64,000 bases of DNA. Origin: Pyropia yezoensis. Taxonomy: Eukaryota; Rhodophyta; Bangiophyceae; Bangiales; Bangiaceae. The notes beneath the pieces are model-generated. The model searched no databases. It had not been told where the DNA came from and saw nothing but the letters and a program-made list of their open reading frames with translations. Position 1 is the first letter of the stretch; each line of letters starts with the position of its first letter. The position numbers and the translations under genes were made by a program. The DNA is taken from contig CM020618.1 of NCBI GenBank assembly GCA_009829735.1, positions 26,013,122-26,077,121 of the forward strand, in the 5' to 3' direction. Positions 19,115 through 30,402 of this stretch are shown one piece after another.

Positions 19115-21052
19115 TCACACCGTTCGTACCGGCGCTTTCCCCTCCCCCTCCGCCACCCGCACCTGCTGCCGGCTGCGCAGACGGAGGAGCGGCGCCAGCA
19201 CCGCCGCGTTGGCCACCACACACCCGCAGAGGCCCACCCAAAAGGGGCCCCACCCCCACGCGCGCACAGCGAGGGTGACGGGCAGCCCCGCGAGCGTCGC
19301 CCCCCCGTACGCGACGCACCCCAAAAAGCCGTTGCTCGTTCCCGCGTAGCGGTCGTCAACGCACTCCGCGCCTGCCAAGCCGGTCAGCAGCTGCGGCCCA
19401 TACAGGAAGAGGCCAACCGCCGCAAACGCCACCCACTGGGCGGCGCCCCCCGCCAGGCCGGGGGGCACGGCCAGGAAGGCGGCGACTGCGGCGGCGAGGC
19501 CGGCGAGGTAAACAAGCATTACCGTCACGCGGGCGCCGACGGCGGGCATCGACGGGCGGGCGCGGATTAGCGCGTCGGACGCCGCACCGGCGGTGATGCT
19601 GCCCGCGAGGCCGCCCAGCTCAAAGCCCGACACCCGCGCCGACGCGGCAGCGAGCGTCGCCACCACTTTTGTGTCGAGGAGGTAAAAGATTGCCCAGGAG
19701 GTCAGTGACTGGCGGATGATGTAGACAAAAAAATAGGATGCGGCCAGGTTCTTAATCCCAGGCGCGCAGATGACCCCCCGGTACAGCTGGGTGTAGAGGG
19801 TGTGGCCGATGCGCGACGCCAACGATGGCGGGGGCGCGGCGGCTGCAGCAACCGCCCCCGGCCCAGTGCCGCCCGCCGGGGCCGCGACGGCCACCGCCAT
19901 GGCAGGTGCCGCCGCGGGGGGTGGCTGCTGCCGGGAAGACGGCGGCGGCGGCGGCGGTGGGGGCGGCACGACGGCAGGCACCCCGCCCCTGCCCGGCACA
20001 AAGCCCGCCACCGCGGGCGCGTCCGCGACGGCAAGCAGCACCAAAACGCCAACGGCGGCGGCAATGGCGGCGGGCACCAGGAGCCCAGCGCGCCAGCCCC
20101 ACGCGGCGGCGGCCCCCCCAGACACGAGCGGCGCGAGGAACCCTCCCACATTCAGGGAGACGTTTAGGAGGCCCCACCAGGTGCCCCGCTCTGCAGGCCC
20201 AAACCAGTTGGCCAGTAGACGCGCGCACGCAGGAAAGCCAACGCTGTTGACCGCCCCGTTGAGCGCCCAGACGGGGACAAACCAGCCCACCGAGCCGCCC
20301 GCCGCAAACGCCACATTCGCCGCCGCCGTTGCAAAGAGTCCCCCCGCGAGGATGGCGCGGGGCGAAAAGTTGTCGGCAACGACGCCGGTAAAGAGCTTGG
20401 CCACCCCGTAAACGGCGGGGAAGGCAGAGGTGATGGCGCCAATGGCGGTCATGGTCAGGGGGGGCACCAGCGACGGGTCTGCCCGCATGGCGGGGGCGGA
20501 GTAGCCAAAGGAAAAGCGGCACAGGTAGTAGACGGCGTACGCGAGAAGCATCGACACAAACACCCGCAGCCGCCACACGCGGAAGCGTCGGTCCGTCGGG
20601 CCGCTTGGGGGGGGGGGGGGGACGCGCGCGCCGCTCTCCACCCCGCCGCCCGCTGCCGCGTTGTCGCTGCGGCCGTCGCTGCCGTCACTGCCATCCAAAG
20701 AGGCGGAAGACATTACCGGGGCACCCCTTCCCGGCCCCCAGCAGCGGCGCCCGGCCCCGCCCAAGAACCTAATCGCCGCCGCCCGCCCTGCGGCGGCGCC
20801 CCCCACCCCACCGCCGCCGCTGCCGCGACTGTCGCCACTGGCGGCGGCGCCATGAAAGGCCGTCCGTCGCGAGAGGAGGAGACGCCGCCGGTGCGCCGCC
20901 GGGTGGTGGCCAAGCGACGGCGCTGCTGCCGCTGCAACGCCCGCCGATATTGGCACCACTGGGGACCTCGCCCCCCCCCCGTCGGGGGCGCGCCACTGGC
21001 GGCGGCCGCCGGGCACGGCGGCGGCCGCGGGGCACCACACAAACGCCACCAT
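19115..21052 (-). CDS. Organophosphate:phosphate antiporter, MFS (GlpT/UhpT-like)
   Basis: OPA-family carriers exchange sugar phosphates or glycerol-3-phosphate for phosphate. From ATG 21052 the product is 645 residues; from the inner ATG 20713 (MSSASLDGSD) it is 532, closer to the usual family size. The extra 113 residues are rich in Arg, Ala and Ser with few acids, like a plastid transit peptide. Twelve hydrophobic segments can be read, starting with VFVSMLLAYAVYYLCRFSFG and AIGAITSAFPAVYGVAKLF. A central Pro/Ala-rich loop (VVPPPPPPPPPSSRQQPPP) splits the two halves. The second half has IIRQSLTSWAIFYLLDTK and GFELGGLAGSITAGAASDAL, typical of the family. The conserved D..TGVVADNFSPR-type loop follows helix 2. 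Substrate cannot be read from sequence. The next gene upstream on the same strand is a sugar kinase. Confidence 0.85.
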   Translation of the reverse strand: MVAFVWCPAAAAVPGGRRQWRAPDGGGARSPVVPISAGVAAAAAPSLGHHPAAHRRRLLLSRRTAFHGAAASGDSRGSGGGGVGGAAAGRAAAIRFLGGAGRRCWGPGRGAPVMSSASLDGSDGSDGRSDNAAAGGGVESGARVPPPPPSGPTDRRFRVWRLRVFVSMLLAYAVYYLCRFSFGYSAPAMRADPSLVPPLTMTAIGAITSAFPAVYGVAKLFTGVVADNFSPRAILAGGLFATAAANVAFAAGGSVGWFVPVWALNGAVNSVGFPACARLLANWFGPAERGTWWGLLNVSLNVGGFLAPLVSGGAAAAWGWRAGLLVPAAIAAAVGVLVLLAVADAPAVAGFVPGRGGVPAVVPPPPPPPPPSSRQQPPPAAAPAMAVAVAAPAGGTGPGAVAAAAAPPPSLASRIGHTLYTQLYRGVICAPGIKNLAASYFFVYIIRQSLTSWAIFYLLDTKVVATLAAASARVSGFELGGLAGSITAGAASDALIRARPSMPAVGARVTVMLVYLAGLAAAVAAFLAVPPGLAGGAAQWVAFAAVGLFLYGPQLLTGLAGAECVDDRYAGTSNGFLGCVAYGGATLAGLPVTLAVRAWGWGPFWVGLCGCVVANAAVLAPLLRLRSRQQVRVAEGEGKAPVRTV

Positions 21053-21981
21053 GGTTCTGGTGACGGCGGTGCCGTGGAGGAGGTTCAAGGGAGAGGGAGG
21101 CAGAGGAGAGTAGGCGAGGCCAAGGGGGGCGAGGGGAGGGGAGATGAGGCGCAGGGGGGGGCGAAAGGGGGCGAGAATGACGGACCGTGGCACCCATCGA
21201 GGAGGGATGGCCTCGGGAGTGGCGGATCTGGGCGGCCCACGGGCTGGCAGTTGACAGACGCGGCAGAAAGGACGACTCTTGTGAAAACTTACTTGCATCA
21301 TCCGCGTGTCGTGCGCAAAATATTTCCAGGCAACATCGCTCAAAATCTCAGGCTCTCACCAGAGAGGCTTCGCGACAGGATACGGAAAGAGCGCACCTGC
21401 CAGTTTGCCGCCCCCCCGTGGCTCCCGCCCCTCCGCAGCCCGACCCCGCCCGCGCCCTCCCCTCCGACGTATGCGGAAGCACATCCGTCTGTAGCTGCTG
21501 GTACCTGTCCCTCCGGCATTCCCCAGCGTATTGACGAGAAGGCGTCGCCTCCCGACAACCGCCGGCGGTCGGCTGCAGAAACGCCGGCGAGAAGACACAA
21601 CAGGCTACCCCCCGCGCGGCCGCGCGCGGCGAAACGGCCCACTGAAAACGACAGGGAGTCGACCGGCGACGCGTCGGGGGGCGGGCCGCCACGCCAGCCT
21701 CCCCGTGGCGAGGGCGGGGAGGAAGGCATGTCGCGAGTGGCGACATCGTTGCGGCCCGCGCAGACATGAAAACGCGCCAACACTCTCACTGGCGCGGCAA
21801 TCCAGCGCCCGGTGGGTCGCGGCGAGTAAGCAGGCCTCCCCCGGTGAGGGCCTCAGCGCGGGTGCCGCCCCGCGGGCGCCGTCCCGCATGGGCCATCCCC
21901 TACCGCTCCCCGTTGGCCCATTGGCAGCTGCACTCCCGGAAGCGATAGGGGTTCGCGGGGGATACGGGCAGCTTTCTTCTC
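21053..21981. other. Intergenic between antiporter and sugar kinase
   Basis: About 0.9 kb separates the antiporter start from the kinase end on the same strand, so it should hold the antiporter promoter. No motif was recognised and no gene is supported. Confidence 0.45.
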
Positions 21982-23148
21982 TCACGCCAAAAAAATGTCT
22001 GCCAGGGACGGCCGCGGCCCCGCCCCATCGGCGGGCGTACACCCGTCTGACGGCGGGGGCTCGTCCCAGCGAGACCCCCCCCCACGGGCGCCCATCCCCC
22101 CCACGGCCCTGCCGCCCACCGCCGCGCCGAGCGCCATCAGCGCCTCCACCGGGGCACCCGCCACGAGGCCCACCGCGACGGCGCCAATGTAGGCGTCGCC
22201 CGCGCCAGTCGTGTCCACAACCCCACCGCCGCCCTCGGGGGGTGGCCACGCCGGGCACCCGACCACATCCATCACCTCTCCGTCCTCACACGACACGCAG
22301 CCCGACGGCGGGGGGAAGGTGGTGTGAGTCACCACCACCGCCACCCCCTCGGGGGCGTACATGCGAGGAGCCCCAGCAACCGGTGGCGCCCGCCGGAGCA
22401 TCGTTGCGCCCGCCGCACCGTCGGTACAGATGACCCACGCGGCGCGAGTCGCGCCGGTGCGGAGGAGGTCCGCCATGGCCGCCTGCGTGCCGAGACAGTG
22501 GGTCGCGTACAGGCGCGGAAACGCCGCGTTGCACACGATATAGTCGACGAGGGGGAGGAGCTCAGCCGTGCCCGGCCGCATCTTTTCCGCGTCCATCAGG
22601 ACGGGAATGCCCGCCGCGACGGCGGCGGCGGCCAGCGGCACCGCCACTGCCGGCTGCCGCCCATCCACGTGGAGAAGGGAGACGCCCTCCAGCAGCGCCG
22701 CCGGCGGGGGCACGTCGTCTGGGGACAGCTCCACCGCCGCGGGGCTGTGGATGCACGTCCGCGTGCCCGCCGACGCGTCGACGAGGATATACGTGAAGGG
22801 GGAGGTGACGCCCGGCGGCGCCACCACCAGCGGGGATGTGTCGACGCCTTCAGCGGCGAGGCCGTCACGGATCGCGCCGCCCGCCGCGTCTGAGCCGACC
22901 AGCGCGAGGATGCTGGTGCGGACGCCCAGGCGGCGAGCCGCGGTCGCGGTGTTGGCCGCGTTGCCCCCGCCTGAGGCTGCCGACGCGGACGAGCGGACCT
23001 TGGCGTCGGGGGCGGGGTAGGCTTCACATACGGCGGTAAAGTCGAGGCCGGCGGCGCCGACGCACAGGATGCGGTGGGTGGACAGGTGGGGAAGAAGGGG
23101 GACGGGGGGGGGAGTGAAGGGGGAAGCAGCGGAGGGGGGTGCCGCCAT
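21982..23148 (-). CDS. PfkB/ribokinase-family sugar kinase
   Basis: PfkB enzymes phosphorylate sugars or nucleosides with ATP. From ATG 23148 the product is 388 residues. The N-terminal part reads ILCVGAAGLDF, then the glycine pair region SGGGNAANTATAARRLG (family signature 1, substrate site). Near the end VVDTTGAGDAYIGAVAVGLV is signature 2, with catalytic Asp at about residue 318. An insertion-rich stretch near the C-terminus (GGMGARGGGSRWDEPPPSDG) is unusual. The frame is open upstream to an ATG at 23436 and includes MTGSRTFTTLGNPGSR...RATRGGGGRGARRGARV, which could be a plastid transit peptide. Fructokinase, ketohexokinase or ribokinase specificity cannot be decided. It is divergent from the hydrolase gene, with about 760 bp between starts. 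Confidence 0.85.
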   Translation of the reverse strand: MAAPPSAASPFTPPPVPLLPHLSTHRILCVGAAGLDFTAVCEAYPAPDAKVRSSASAASGGGNAANTATAARRLGVRTSILALVGSDAAGGAIRDGLAAEGVDTSPLVVAPPGVTSPFTYILVDASAGTRTCIHSPAAVELSPDDVPPPAALLEGVSLLHVDGRQPAVAVPLAAAAVAAGIPVLMDAEKMRPGTAELLPLVDYIVCNAAFPRLYATHCLGTQAAMADLLRTGATRAAWVICTDGAAGATMLRRAPPVAGAPRMYAPEGVAVVVTHTTFPPPSGCVSCEDGEVMDVVGCPAWPPPEGGGGVVDTTGAGDAYIGAVAVGLVAGAPVEALMALGAAVGGRAVGGMGARGGGSRWDEPPPSDGCTPADGAGPRPSLADIFLA

Positions 23149-23908
23149 GGTCACCCGCGCCCCACGGCGGGCGCCGCGACCGCCGCCGCCGCGCGTCGCC
23201 CGCGAAGCGGTCCGACAGGCCGCGTCACGGGGGCGCGACGGGAGCACGGGGGGCGGCGCCCAAGTGGACGCAAAGGACGCCACGGGTGGCAGCCCGCTGG
23301 GAAATTGGCGACTCCCGGGGTTGCCGAGGGTGGTGAAGGTGCGACTGCCGGTCATGTCTGGGGGGTCTCGGGAATCCAAGGGGTGGAAGCAGCGGAAGCG
23401 GGATGATGGAGGGTGGGGGGGGGGGATGCGTACCAAGACAGAGGCTGAGCGTGGGAGAGGCGAGGTCGCTTCGCACTCCCGAGAAGGTTACGGCAGCGTA
23501 GTGAAAAGGAACCCCACGAAGAAGTTCCGAGAAAGCGGGCAATACTGCAACCTGGCAAAAACGCAGTTGTCCCGTCCAAACTTTGGTACGTGTTTCGCGC
23601 AGGTGGGGTAGGCCCTCGTGATCCCCCCACACACAGTGTGGCCCGCAGCTCCTTCTCGTTCCCGCTCGGCAACGTGACCTGACCCGTGTTGAATGCCCTA
23701 CTCTCACCTTCGCCCTTGTCCTCTGTGCCCTTCCCCCACACTAGTCCCCCCCCCTTCCCCCACCTGACGCCGACCACCATTGTCTGGTCCCTCTCTCCCC
23801 TCTCCCCCTGGCCCCCCCTGCGCCCTCTCTACGTTCCACATCCTCACACGCCGCCGACACAGCTCGTGCGTCGTGTGTCACCCATTCCCGGCGCCCCCAC
23901 GCACGGGG
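23149..23908. promoter_or_regulatory. Divergent promoter region of sugar kinase and hydrolase
   Basis: These 760 bases lie between two diverging start codons and must contain both promoters, unless the longer N-terminal frames are used. A less GC-rich patch at 23480-23700 stands out. No TATA box or known element was recognised. Confidence 0.4.
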
Positions 23909-24091
23909 ATGGCCTTTGCGCCTGCTGCGGTCCCCCTCGCGGCGCGGCGCCCCCTCGCTTCCCCCCATTACCGTCGCCGCCGGGGCGGCAGCGGCGGCGG
24001 CGGCCTGTTGCGCCACATTGAACGGCGGTCGCCCGCCTGGCTGGCTGCCGCCATGCCGCCGGCAGAAGCCGCCGCGGGGGCGCCCGGTACT

Positions 24092-24122
<31 letters not shown>

Positions 24123-25072
24123 TGCCGCCGACATTGACGGCAGCATCTGCATCTGCGCCGGTAGCGGCGGGAGCAGCAGCGGCAGCGACGGCTACGGCGG
24201 CCCCCTCGCCACCGACGACGCCACTGCCAGCGTCGACCACCTCCCGCACCGTGCGGTTCCCCAACGACGTGGGCGACACGCTCGTCGGCACGCTGGCTGT
24301 CCCGCCCGGCGCCACCCGCGCGGCGGTGCTGTGCCACGGCTTTCGGGACTCCAAGGCGGCGCCGCTGCTGGCTGAGGTGGCGGCGCGCCTCGCGGCGGAG
24401 GGGGTGGCGTCGCTGCGCCTCGACTTTCGGGGGTGTGGCGAGAGCGGTGGAGAGTGGGCGTTTGGCAACTATGCACAGGAGGCGGCGGATGTGGCGGCGG
24501 CGGTCGCGTGGCTCCATTCTGGTGGTGGCGGTGGTGGCAGCGGCGACAGCGGCATTGCCAATGATGGGAGCGGTGGCGGTGGCGGAGGCGATGACGCGGG
24601 CCGCCGCTGGTCGGTCGACGCGGTGGCGGGCCACTCCAAGGGCGCAGGGTCGGTGCTCCTCTTTGCCTCCAAGACGGCGTACCCTGGCCTCGTCGTCAAC
24701 ATTGCTGGGCGGTTCCACATGCGCGAAGGCGTACGACGGCGGCTGGGCGAGGACCGCTGGGCGGCGCTGTGGCGCAACGGCGCCGTCGCCATGCCCGGCT
24801 ACACGGTCACGCGGGAGAGTGTGGAGGCGCGGTTTGCGCTCGATATGGGCGCCGTGGCCGCGAGCTTGTCCCCGGAAGCCACCCTCTTGACCATCCACGG
24901 GGATGCGGATGAGGTCATCCCGGTGGCTGACGCGGCCGCGTACGCGGGGGTAGTGCCGCTGGGCGCGCACCACACCGCCTGTATCCTAGAGGGCGCGTGC
25001 CACAAGTTTGTCGACTACCGGCCAGCGGTGGCGACGGCCATTGTCGACGCTTTTGTCGGCCGCTTTGGGTAG
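23909..25072 (+). CDS. Alpha/beta hydrolase, probably plastid-targeted
   Basis: From ATG 23909 the product is 387 residues. The first about 100 are basic then Pro/Ala-rich (MAFAPAAVPLAARRPLASPH), as in a transit peptide with a low-complexity linker. The hydrolase fold follows: RTVRFPNDVGDTLVGTLAVP, AAVLCHGFRDSKAAPLLAEV with the oxyanion HGF, LRLDFRGCGESGG, then the nucleophile Ser in AGHSKGAGS (about 243), Asp in IHGDADEVIPV (332 or 334), and His in GACHKF (about 365). The triad is complete and in the right order. A Gly/Ser-rich insertion (about residues 205-230) separates the first beta strands from the nucleophile. The layout resembles bacterial and plant serine esterase/thioesterase-like hydrolases of the YfhR/FSH sort. 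The substrate is unknown. Confidence 0.82.
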
Positions 25073-26199
25073 GGGGTACGAGGGGGGGGGGTCAGCAACA
25101 CGGTGCGCAGGAGTGGCCGTGGGAGCTGAGTAGGCCACATACGTTCGGGGGCTTGGTGAAGCTTTGGATGGTCATAGAAGCGAGGACTTGAGAAAAAAAG
25201 CTCTGGCACCCAGCGGGCCTACAAATGTACGCCCGTCTGTCGACGGCGTACAATTGTACGCCCGTCTGTCCGAGGTTTCATTGTCCAGCATCAATGAAGT
25301 TGCGGCTTGACTGTAAGGACCACATGAAAGTAAACTGTTCCAGCAAGGCCTTGATTCGTGGTCATGCTCCTTGGCGTCAAGAAACGAAGCTCGGGATGGA
25401 GCATGGAGCAATTGGGTTGCTCTTTCTGCGCAACGGCATCTCTGGGAATATCTTGATGCAGATCAATTACATGCCACAGAGTGCAAAAAGGGGGTCGAGA
25501 GACCTGGAACGCCGCCCCCAGCGGGTGTCTATGTGCAGCTTGAGCCAATCACAGGCCGTTAAACGACCGGCTTGCCCGCTATGAATTTACAGTTGCAGCC
25601 CAAGGGCACCCCAGGCTCTGATCTTTTCCGCACGTCGACCAATCGAATATCTCGGAGGCGGACCCGCCTGGCAGTGGCCTCCACAACGGCGAGCTCTGAT
25701 CTCGACGACCGAGGGCAGCCGCTTCGTGGAAAAACCCCAGCCGGTGGTCTGTGAGGCCCTGGATGCCCAATTAATGTATTGTGGTGGGCGGGTTTGGGGC
25801 GGTCATGTGGCTCTCGCACGCGGGCGCGCCGGGAGGTCAAGCTCAACCTCATTGGAGGGCCTCCGCGACCACCGTTGAGAGGCGAGGACTTGGCCCGGAA
25901 CCACTCAGAACGCCTCCGCCGGGGTCCTCAATCGGCCTTTTTCATACAATCCGCCTGGGACGAGGCGAGAGGGACGTTGCCCATTACGCTACCTGTGGTC
26001 CGGCTCCGCCACCCTGTGCCCGCATCCACACGACGACCGTCCGACACATCGCTCCCATCGCGACCCCCCTGTGCATTATCTACGTCGTCGCGCGGGTCCT
26101 CTTTTCGCACCTACCGTCGGCGTGGTCGGTCCTCCACCCTCTCCCTGTCGTCTTCTGACGTGTTTGGCGCCTGGGACCGGCTATCCTGCCGCTGTCGCC
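25073..26199. promoter_or_regulatory. Upstream region of ChlH, with a less GC-rich island
   Basis: This 1.1 kb separates the hydrolase from ChlH. 25100-25800 is much less GC-rich than its surroundings and contains a direct repeat TGTACGCCCGTCTGTC at about 25226 and 25256. The island could be an old inserted element, but no clear inverted ends are seen. The last 200 bases before ATG 26200 are C/T-rich and should hold the ChlH core promoter. No light-response element could be named. Confidence 0.4.
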
Positions 26200-29100
26200 A
26201 TGGCCGCCTTTGTGCCGGCGTGTGGCGCGTGGGTGCGTCGCGCTGTTGCGACGCCACGTGACGTGTCCACAACAGCGGCTGCCTCGTCCTTTGTGGGCGC
26301 TGCGGTGCTTGGGAAGGGGTCGTTCGGTGGCTCGCCTGTAGCGGGTGCCGCCTATGGCGTAACCTCGGTGTCTAGATCCGTGCGCATGCAGCAGGCGGGC
26401 CTCTTTACGGGCTCCAAGCCGGCGGATCGGCGGATTACGGCACCACCGGCTACTACGAAGAAGGTCATGAAGGTGGTGTACGTCGTTCTCGAGGCCCAGT
26501 ACCAGAGCTCGATGTCTGCTGCCGCACGTTCCATCAACGCGAACGAGGAAGCCAACCTGTCCCTCGACGTGGCTGGCTACCTGCTTGAGGAGCTGCGCGA
26601 CGCGGACAACTACGCGCAGTTCCAAAAGGACGTGTCGGAAGCCAACGTGTTCATCGGGTCCCTCATTTTTGTACAAGAACTGGCTGAGCGCGTGACGGCG
26701 GCGGTAGAGCCGCACCGGGAACGCCTGGACGCGTGCATTGTTTTCCCGTCCATGCCCGAGGTGATGCGGCTCAACAAGCTCGGGACGTTCAACATGTCCC
26801 AGCTTGGCCAGAGCAAGAGCGCCATCGCGTCGTTTATGAAGAAGCGGCGGGAGGAGAGCGGTGCCTCGTTTGAGGACGGGATGCTCAAGCTGCTGCGCAC
26901 CCTTCCCAAGGTGCTCAAGTACCTGCCGACCGACAAGGCGCAGGACGCGCGCTCCTTCATGCTCTCATTCCAGTACTGGCTGGGTGGATCACCTACCAAC
27001 CTGGAGAACTTCCTTCTGATGGTCGCGGAGAAGTACGTGGACGTGGTACCAGGATCGGAGACGAAGGCTTCCAAGGCGGTGGTTGCACCCGAGGTCTTTC
27101 CCGACACGGGTATCTGGCACCCGCTCGCTCCGCGGATGTTTGAGGACCTCACCGAGTACCTCGCGTGGTACGACAAGGAGCATTGCCCGCTGGCCAACCT
27201 CACCACCTCCTGTCCCACCGTCGGTTTGGTAATGCAACGGACGCACATGATCACTGGTGACGACTGTCACTACGTGTCACTCGTGTCGGAGCTGGAGGCG
27301 GGTGGCGCTCGCGTGATCCCAGTCTTTGCGGGCGGCCTTGACTTTTCACTCCCTGTGAACGCGTACTTTTTCCACCCCGGCTCGCAGAAGGCCAACGTGG
27401 ACGTGGTGGTGTCCCTGACGGGCTTTGCCCTCGTCGGCGGTCCCGCGCGGCAGGATCACCCGAAGGCTATTGAGGCGCTGTCCCGCCTGGACCGGCCATA
27501 CCTCTGTGCGCTGCCGCTGGTCTTCCAGACCACTGAAGAGTGGAAGGACTCGGAGCTGGGTCTGCATCCCGTTCAGGTGGCCCTGCAGGTATCGCTTCCC
27601 GAGCTTGACGGTGCGCTCGAGCCCGTCATTTTTGCTGGCCGCGATGGCAAGACTGGGCGCTCCATCCCCCTGCAGGACCGCGTTGTTGCGCTGTCCAAGC
27701 GGGCGTTGAAGTGGGCCAACCTGCGGCGGAAGAAGGTGCAGGACAAGAAGATTGCCATTACCGTCTTCTCCTTCCCTCCCGACAAGGGCAATGTCGGCAC
27801 GGCCGCGTACCTGGACGTGTTTGGGTCCGTCCACAAGGTGCTGCAAGGCCTGTCCCGTGAGGGCTACTGCGTGGGCGACATCCCCGAGACTTCTGAGGAG
27901 CTGCTGGAGCAGGTGGTGCACGACAAGGAGGCCCGTATCAACTCCCCGGAGCTGAACGTTGCCTATCGCATGCCCGTGTCGGAGTACGAAGAGGTGTGTA
28001 CCTTTTCGGAGAAGCTGCACGAGAACTGGGGTGCGCCGCCGGGCCACCTGAACACGGACGGCACCAACCTTCTGGTGTACGGGAAGCACTTTGGCAACGT
28101 GTTTGTCGGCGTGCAGCCGTCGTTCGGGTACGAGGGTGACCCCATGCGGCTGCTGTTTTCCAAGTCTGCCTCCCCTCACCACGGCTTTGCGGCTTACTAC
28201 GCCTACCTCGAGAACATTTGGGGCGCCGATGCCGTTCTTCACTTTGGAACGCACGGGTCCTTGGAGTTCATGCCTGGGAAGCAGGTGGGCATGAGCGGTG
28301 ATTGCTTCCCTGACAAGCTCATCCACACCATCCCCAACATTTATTATTACGCGGCCAACAACCCGTCGGAGGCGACGATCGCTAAGCGGCGGTCGTACGC
28401 GGCGACCATTTCTTACCTGACGCCGCCTGCCGAAAACGCTGGCCTGTACAAGGGTCTCAAGGAGCTGTCTGAGCTTGTGGCTTCGTACCAGACGCTGAAG
28501 GATACTGGTCGTGGGCCTGCTATTGTCAACTCCATTGTGGACAAGGCGCGCATCTGCAACATGGACCGCGACGTGGCTCTGCCCGAAGGGGATGCAAAGG
28601 ACCTTGATGCCGAAGAGCGCGACAACATTGTCGGTAAGGTTTACGTCAAGCTCATTGAGATTGAGTCCCGCCTGCTGCCGTGCGGCCTGCACACTGTTGG
28701 CCGGCCCCCAACCGCTGCCGAAGCCGTGGCTACTCTGGTCAACATTGCTGCGCTGGATCGCCCGGAGGAGGCCATTGTAGGTCTTCCACGGCTGCTGGCC
28801 GCGTCGGTCGGTCGTGACATTGACGACGTGTACGCCGCGTCTGATGCTGGCAAGCTGGCGGACGTGGAGATGCTATTCCAGATCACTACGGCCTGCCGCG
28901 AGGCGGTCACCGCGCTGGTGAAGAACTCAACTAATGAGGACGGCCGGGTGGAGAAGGTGCAGAAGTTTGACTTGGGTGCCATTCTCGCTGCTCAGATGGG
29001 GCGGCGGACGCCGTGGAGCGCAGCGCTTGCGGAGAATGGGTTCCCAGACGTGACCGAGACAGACCTCAAGCCACTGGTGGCGTATCTCGAGTTCTGTCTC

Positions 29101-30402
29101 GAGCAGGTTGTGGCCGACAACGAGCTCGGGGCGCTGGTGGCGGCGCTGGAGGGCAAATATGTCATCCCTGGGCCAGGCGGTGACCCCGTCCGTAACCCCG
29201 ACGTGCTGCCGACGGGTAAGAACATCCACGCGCTGGACCCGCAGAGCATCCCCACGTCGGCGGCTGTAGACAGCGCCAAGGTGGTGGTCGACCGTCTTCT
29301 GGAGCGTCAACGTCTGGACAATGACGGCGCTTACCCCGAGAGCATTGCGCTCGTCTTGTGGGGCACGGACAACATCAAGACGTATGGTGAGTCTCTGGCG
29401 CAGGTGCTGTGGATGGTTGGCGTGCGGCCTCTTGCCGACGCGCTTGGCCGCGTGTCCAAGCTTGAGCTCATCCCGATCGAGGAGCTTGGCCGTCCTCGCG
29501 TCGACGTTGTGGTCAACTGCTCGGGCGTTTTCCGGGATCTGTTTATCAACCAGATGGCGCTGCTGGACCGAGCGGTGAAGATGGCGGCCGAGGCGGATGA
29601 GGCCCCTGAGGTCAACTTTGTGCGCAAGCACGCGCTTGAGCAAGCCGAGGAGCTGGGCGTGACCGTTCGTGAGGCTGCCACGCGTGTGTTTTCCAACTCG
29701 TCAGGCTCCTACTCGTCGAACGTCAGTTTGGCAGTGGAGAACGGCGGCTGGGAGGATGAGCAGCAGCTGCGTGACATGTACATGTCCCGAAAGGGCTTTG
29801 CATTTAACTCGGACAAGCCGGGTGTGATGGAGGTCAAGCCTGAGCTGTTCCGCTCGTCGCTGTCCAAGGTGGAGGTGACGTTCCAGAACCTCGACTCGTC
29901 TGAGATCTCTCTTACGGACGTGAGCCACTATTTCGACTCGGACCCGACCAAGATCGTCGCGCAGTGCCGTGAGGATGGGAAGAAGCCTGTAGCGTTTATT
30001 GCCGACACGACGACGGCTAACGCGCAAGTGCGGACTCTGTCGGAGACGGTGCGGTTGGATGCGCGTACCAAGCTTCTCAACCCCAAGTGGTACGAGGGCA
30101 TGATGGCATCGGGCTATGAGGGCGCTCGCGAGTTGAGCAAGCGCCTCCGTAACACGATGGGTTGGTCGGCGACTTCCGGCGACGTTGACAACTGGGTGTA
30201 CGAGGACGCCAACGAGACGTTTATGGCCGACGAGGACATGCAGAAGAGGCTACTGGAGCTCAACCCCAACTCTTTCCGCTCGATGGTGACGACGCTTCTG
30301 GAGGCGAACGGCCGTGGTTACTGGGAGACGTCGGAGGAGAACCTTGACCGGTTGCGCGAGCTCTACCAGGAGGTTGAGGACCGCATCGAGGGTGTCGAGT
30401 AG
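26200..30402 (+). CDS. chlH: Magnesium chelatase subunit H (ChlH)
   Basis: ChlH binds protoporphyrin IX and, with ChlI and ChlD, inserts Mg2+ in an ATP-driven step, the first reaction committed to chlorophyll; it acts in the plastid. From ATG 26200 the product is 1400 residues, the family's usual length, in one exon. The first about 75 residues are rich in Ala, Ser and Arg without acids ([20 protein letters not shown]) and read as a transit peptide. Mature sequence starts near [20 protein letters not shown]. Family motifs include [40 protein letters not shown] (His at about 681) and AETDIC-free C-terminal blocks such as [20 protein letters not shown] and [21 protein letters not shown] chose this start because it gives a transit peptide; the frame is open further upstream to 26071. 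No break or missing block is seen. Confidence 0.97.
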   Translation: MAAFVPACGAWVRRAVATPRDVSTTAAASSFVGAAVLGKGSFGGSPVAGAAYGVTSVSRSVRMQQAGLFTGSKPADRRITAPPATTKKVMKVVYVVLEAQYQSSMSAAARSINANEEANLSLDVAGYLLEELRDADNYAQFQKDVSEANVFIGSLIFVQELAERVTAAVEPHRERLDACIVFPSMPEVMRLNKLGTFNMSQLGQSKSAIASFMKKRREESGASFEDGMLKLLRTLPKVLKYLPTDKAQDARSFMLSFQYWLGGSPTNLENFLLMVAEKYVDVVPGSETKASKAVVAPEVFPDTGIWHPLAPRMFEDLTEYLAWYDKEHCPLANLTTSCPTVGLVMQRTHMITGDDCHYVSLVSELEAGGARVIPVFAGGLDFSLPVNAYFFHPGSQKANVDVVVSLTGFALVGGPARQDHPKAIEALSRLDRPYLCALPLVFQTTEEWKDSELGLHPVQVALQVSLPELDGALEPVIFAGRDGKTGRSIPLQDRVVALSKRALKWANLRRKKVQDKKIAITVFSFPPDKGNVGTAAYLDVFGSVHKVLQGLSREGYCVGDIPETSEELLEQVVHDKEARINSPELNVAYRMPVSEYEEVCTFSEKLHENWGAPPGHLNTDGTNLLVYGKHFGNVFVGVQPSFGYEGDPMRLLFSKSASPHHGFAAYYAYLENIWGADAVLHFGTHGSLEFMPGKQVGMSGDCFPDKLIHTIPNIYYYAANNPSEATIAKRRSYAATISYLTPPAENAGLYKGLKELSELVASYQTLKDTGRGPAIVNSIVDKARICNMDRDVALPEGDAKDLDAEERDNIVGKVYVKLIEIESRLLPCGLHTVGRPPTAAEAVATLVNIAALDRPEEAIVGLPRLLAASVGRDIDDVYAASDAGKLADVEMLFQITTACREAVTALVKNSTNEDGRVEKVQKFDLGAILAAQMGRRTPWSAALAENGFPDVTETDLKPLVAYLEFCLEQVVADNELGALVAALEGKYVIPGPGGDPVRNPDVLPTGKNIHALDPQSIPTSAAVDSAKVVVDRLLERQRLDNDGAYPESIALVLWGTDNIKTYGESLAQVLWMVGVRPLADALGRVSKLELIPIEELGRPRVDVVVNCSGVFRDLFINQMALLDRAVKMAAEADEAPEVNFVRKHALEQAEELGVTVREAATRVFSNSSGSYSSNVSLAVENGGWEDEQQLRDMYMSRKGFAFNSDKPGVMEVKPELFRSSLSKVEVTFQNLDSSEISLTDVSHYFDSDPTKIVAQCREDGKKPVAFIADTTTANAQVRTLSETVRLDARTKLLNPKWYEGMMASGYEGARELSKRLRNTMGWSATSGDVDNWVYEDANETFMADEDMQKRLLELNPNSFRSMVTTLLEANGRGYWETSEENLDRLRELYQEVEDRIEGVE

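Noticed and set aside
27346-28692. 448-codon minus-strand frame
   Set aside because: It lies antisense inside ChlH and reflects the codon bias of that gene.
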